A stretch of 58,337 bases of DNA from positions 1 to 58,337 of the forward strand of contig CALKCU010000037.1 of the NCBI GenBank assembly GCA_938083005.1. The letters are read 5' to 3'. The notes below the pieces were generated by a model that ran no database searches, had not been told where the DNA came from, and saw only the letters and a program-made list of their open reading frames with translations. Within the stretch, counting starts at the first letter, position 1; each line of letters begins with the position of its first letter. Shown piece by piece: positions 58,287 through 58,337 of this stretch. The stretch is from an uncultured Sulfolobales archaeon (GTDB lineage: Archaea > Thermoproteota > Thermoprotei_A > Sulfolobales > NBVN01). Position numbers and translations under genes: made by a program.

Positions 58287-58337
58287 GTGAGCGTGTCCTT
58301 CGGGTCCGCGAGGCTACTGCGGTACATCATCGCCTCG
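58287..58337 (+). CDS. Partial CDS entering the right edge, unidentified
   Basis: An open frame beginning GTG (58287) encodes MSVSFGSARLLRYIIAS up to the window end, with GGTAGGTGA at the start as a Shine-Dalgarno-like sequence and a TATA box upstream. A second GTG at 58293 is in frame. Seventeen residues are too few to identify the gene. Confidence 0.5.
   Translation, partial: MSVSFGSARLLRYIIAS

Noticed and set aside
1-58337. CRISPR arrays, tRNAs, rRNAs and insertion sequences
   Set aside because: No regularly spaced repeats, no convincing tRNA-like cloverleaf, no rRNA blocks and no transposase motif were seen; a covariance-model scan was not possible.

Overview
The window is a gene-dense, GC-rich stretch of an archaeal chromosome. 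Several genes mark it as archaeal: ribosomal proteins S7 and L37Ae, aEF-1 beta with its COG2888 zinc-ribbon neighbour, deoxyhypusine synthase, a Brix protein, ADP-forming acyl-CoA synthetase, and TATA boxes about 25-38 nt upstream of many starts. A full-length reverse gyrase indicates a hyperthermophile. A tRNA-splicing-endonuclease-like protein that lacks the expected catalytic His and Lys, and a DUF2153 protein, point to the Thermoproteota (crenarchaeal side). I cannot fix the order or genus. I saw no rRNA, tRNA, CRISPR array or insertion sequence.

Layout. 1-2.6 kb: YHS/TRASH protein plus copper-type P-ATPase. 2.6-6.6 kb: DASS anion transporter divergent from a two-gene ABC transporter. 6.6-9.9 kb: NamZ-like (DUF1343) glycosidase, BadF/BadG-type amino-sugar kinase and beta-lactamase-fold serine hydrolase, a set resembling bacterial cell-wall-fragment salvage. 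10.2-13.1 kb: large solitary adenine-type DNA methyltransferase. 13.1-16.7 kb: pcm, DUF371 and a split methylmalonyl-CoA mutase operon with epimerase. 16.8-23.6 kb: translation and nucleotide genes (valS, aEF-1 beta, zinc ribbon, TatD-like hydrolase, pyrG, an unknown, rps7). 23.7-26.8 kb: four-subunit 2-oxoacid:ferredoxin oxidoreductase. 26.8-31.4 kb: reverse gyrase coupled to a nitrilase-like gene. 31.5-34.4 kb: dys, hisS and the endonuclease structural subunit. 34.5-36.3 kb: NhaC-type antiporter. 36.4-37.2 kb: L37Ae and Brix.

37.4-40.6 kb: btuFCD-type ABC importer behind a TATA box and a perfect inverted repeat. 40.7-43.3 kb: PAC2, HAD phosphatase and site-2 protease. 43.3-46.6 kb: membrane-anchored winged-helix protein, tRNA-binding protein, M42 peptidase and a UPF0282 metallohydrolase. 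46.8-50.0 kb: NOL1/NOP2/Sun RNA methyltransferase, an unknown, a circularly permuted GTPase and rpiA. 50.1-53.7 kb: COG1395 regulator, DUF373, a coiled-coil protein and ADP-forming acyl-CoA synthetase beta. 53.9-55.0 kb: coiled-coil surface protein with a C-terminal anchor. 55.1-56.7 kb: inositol-1-phosphate synthase divergent from a PadR-like regulator. 56.8-58.0 kb: DUF2153 and a radical SAM protein. A new gene starts at the right edge.

The genes suggest peptide or organic-acid heterotrophy: ferredoxin-dependent 2-oxoacid oxidation, ADP-forming acyl-CoA synthetase, the methylmalonyl-CoA branch, and an importer that may supply its cobalamin. The observations most worth following are the salvage-like cluster, the site-2 protease beside a membrane-tethered winged-helix protein, two promoter-proximal inverted repeats, and two genes whose homology-supported N-termini have no ordinary start codon.
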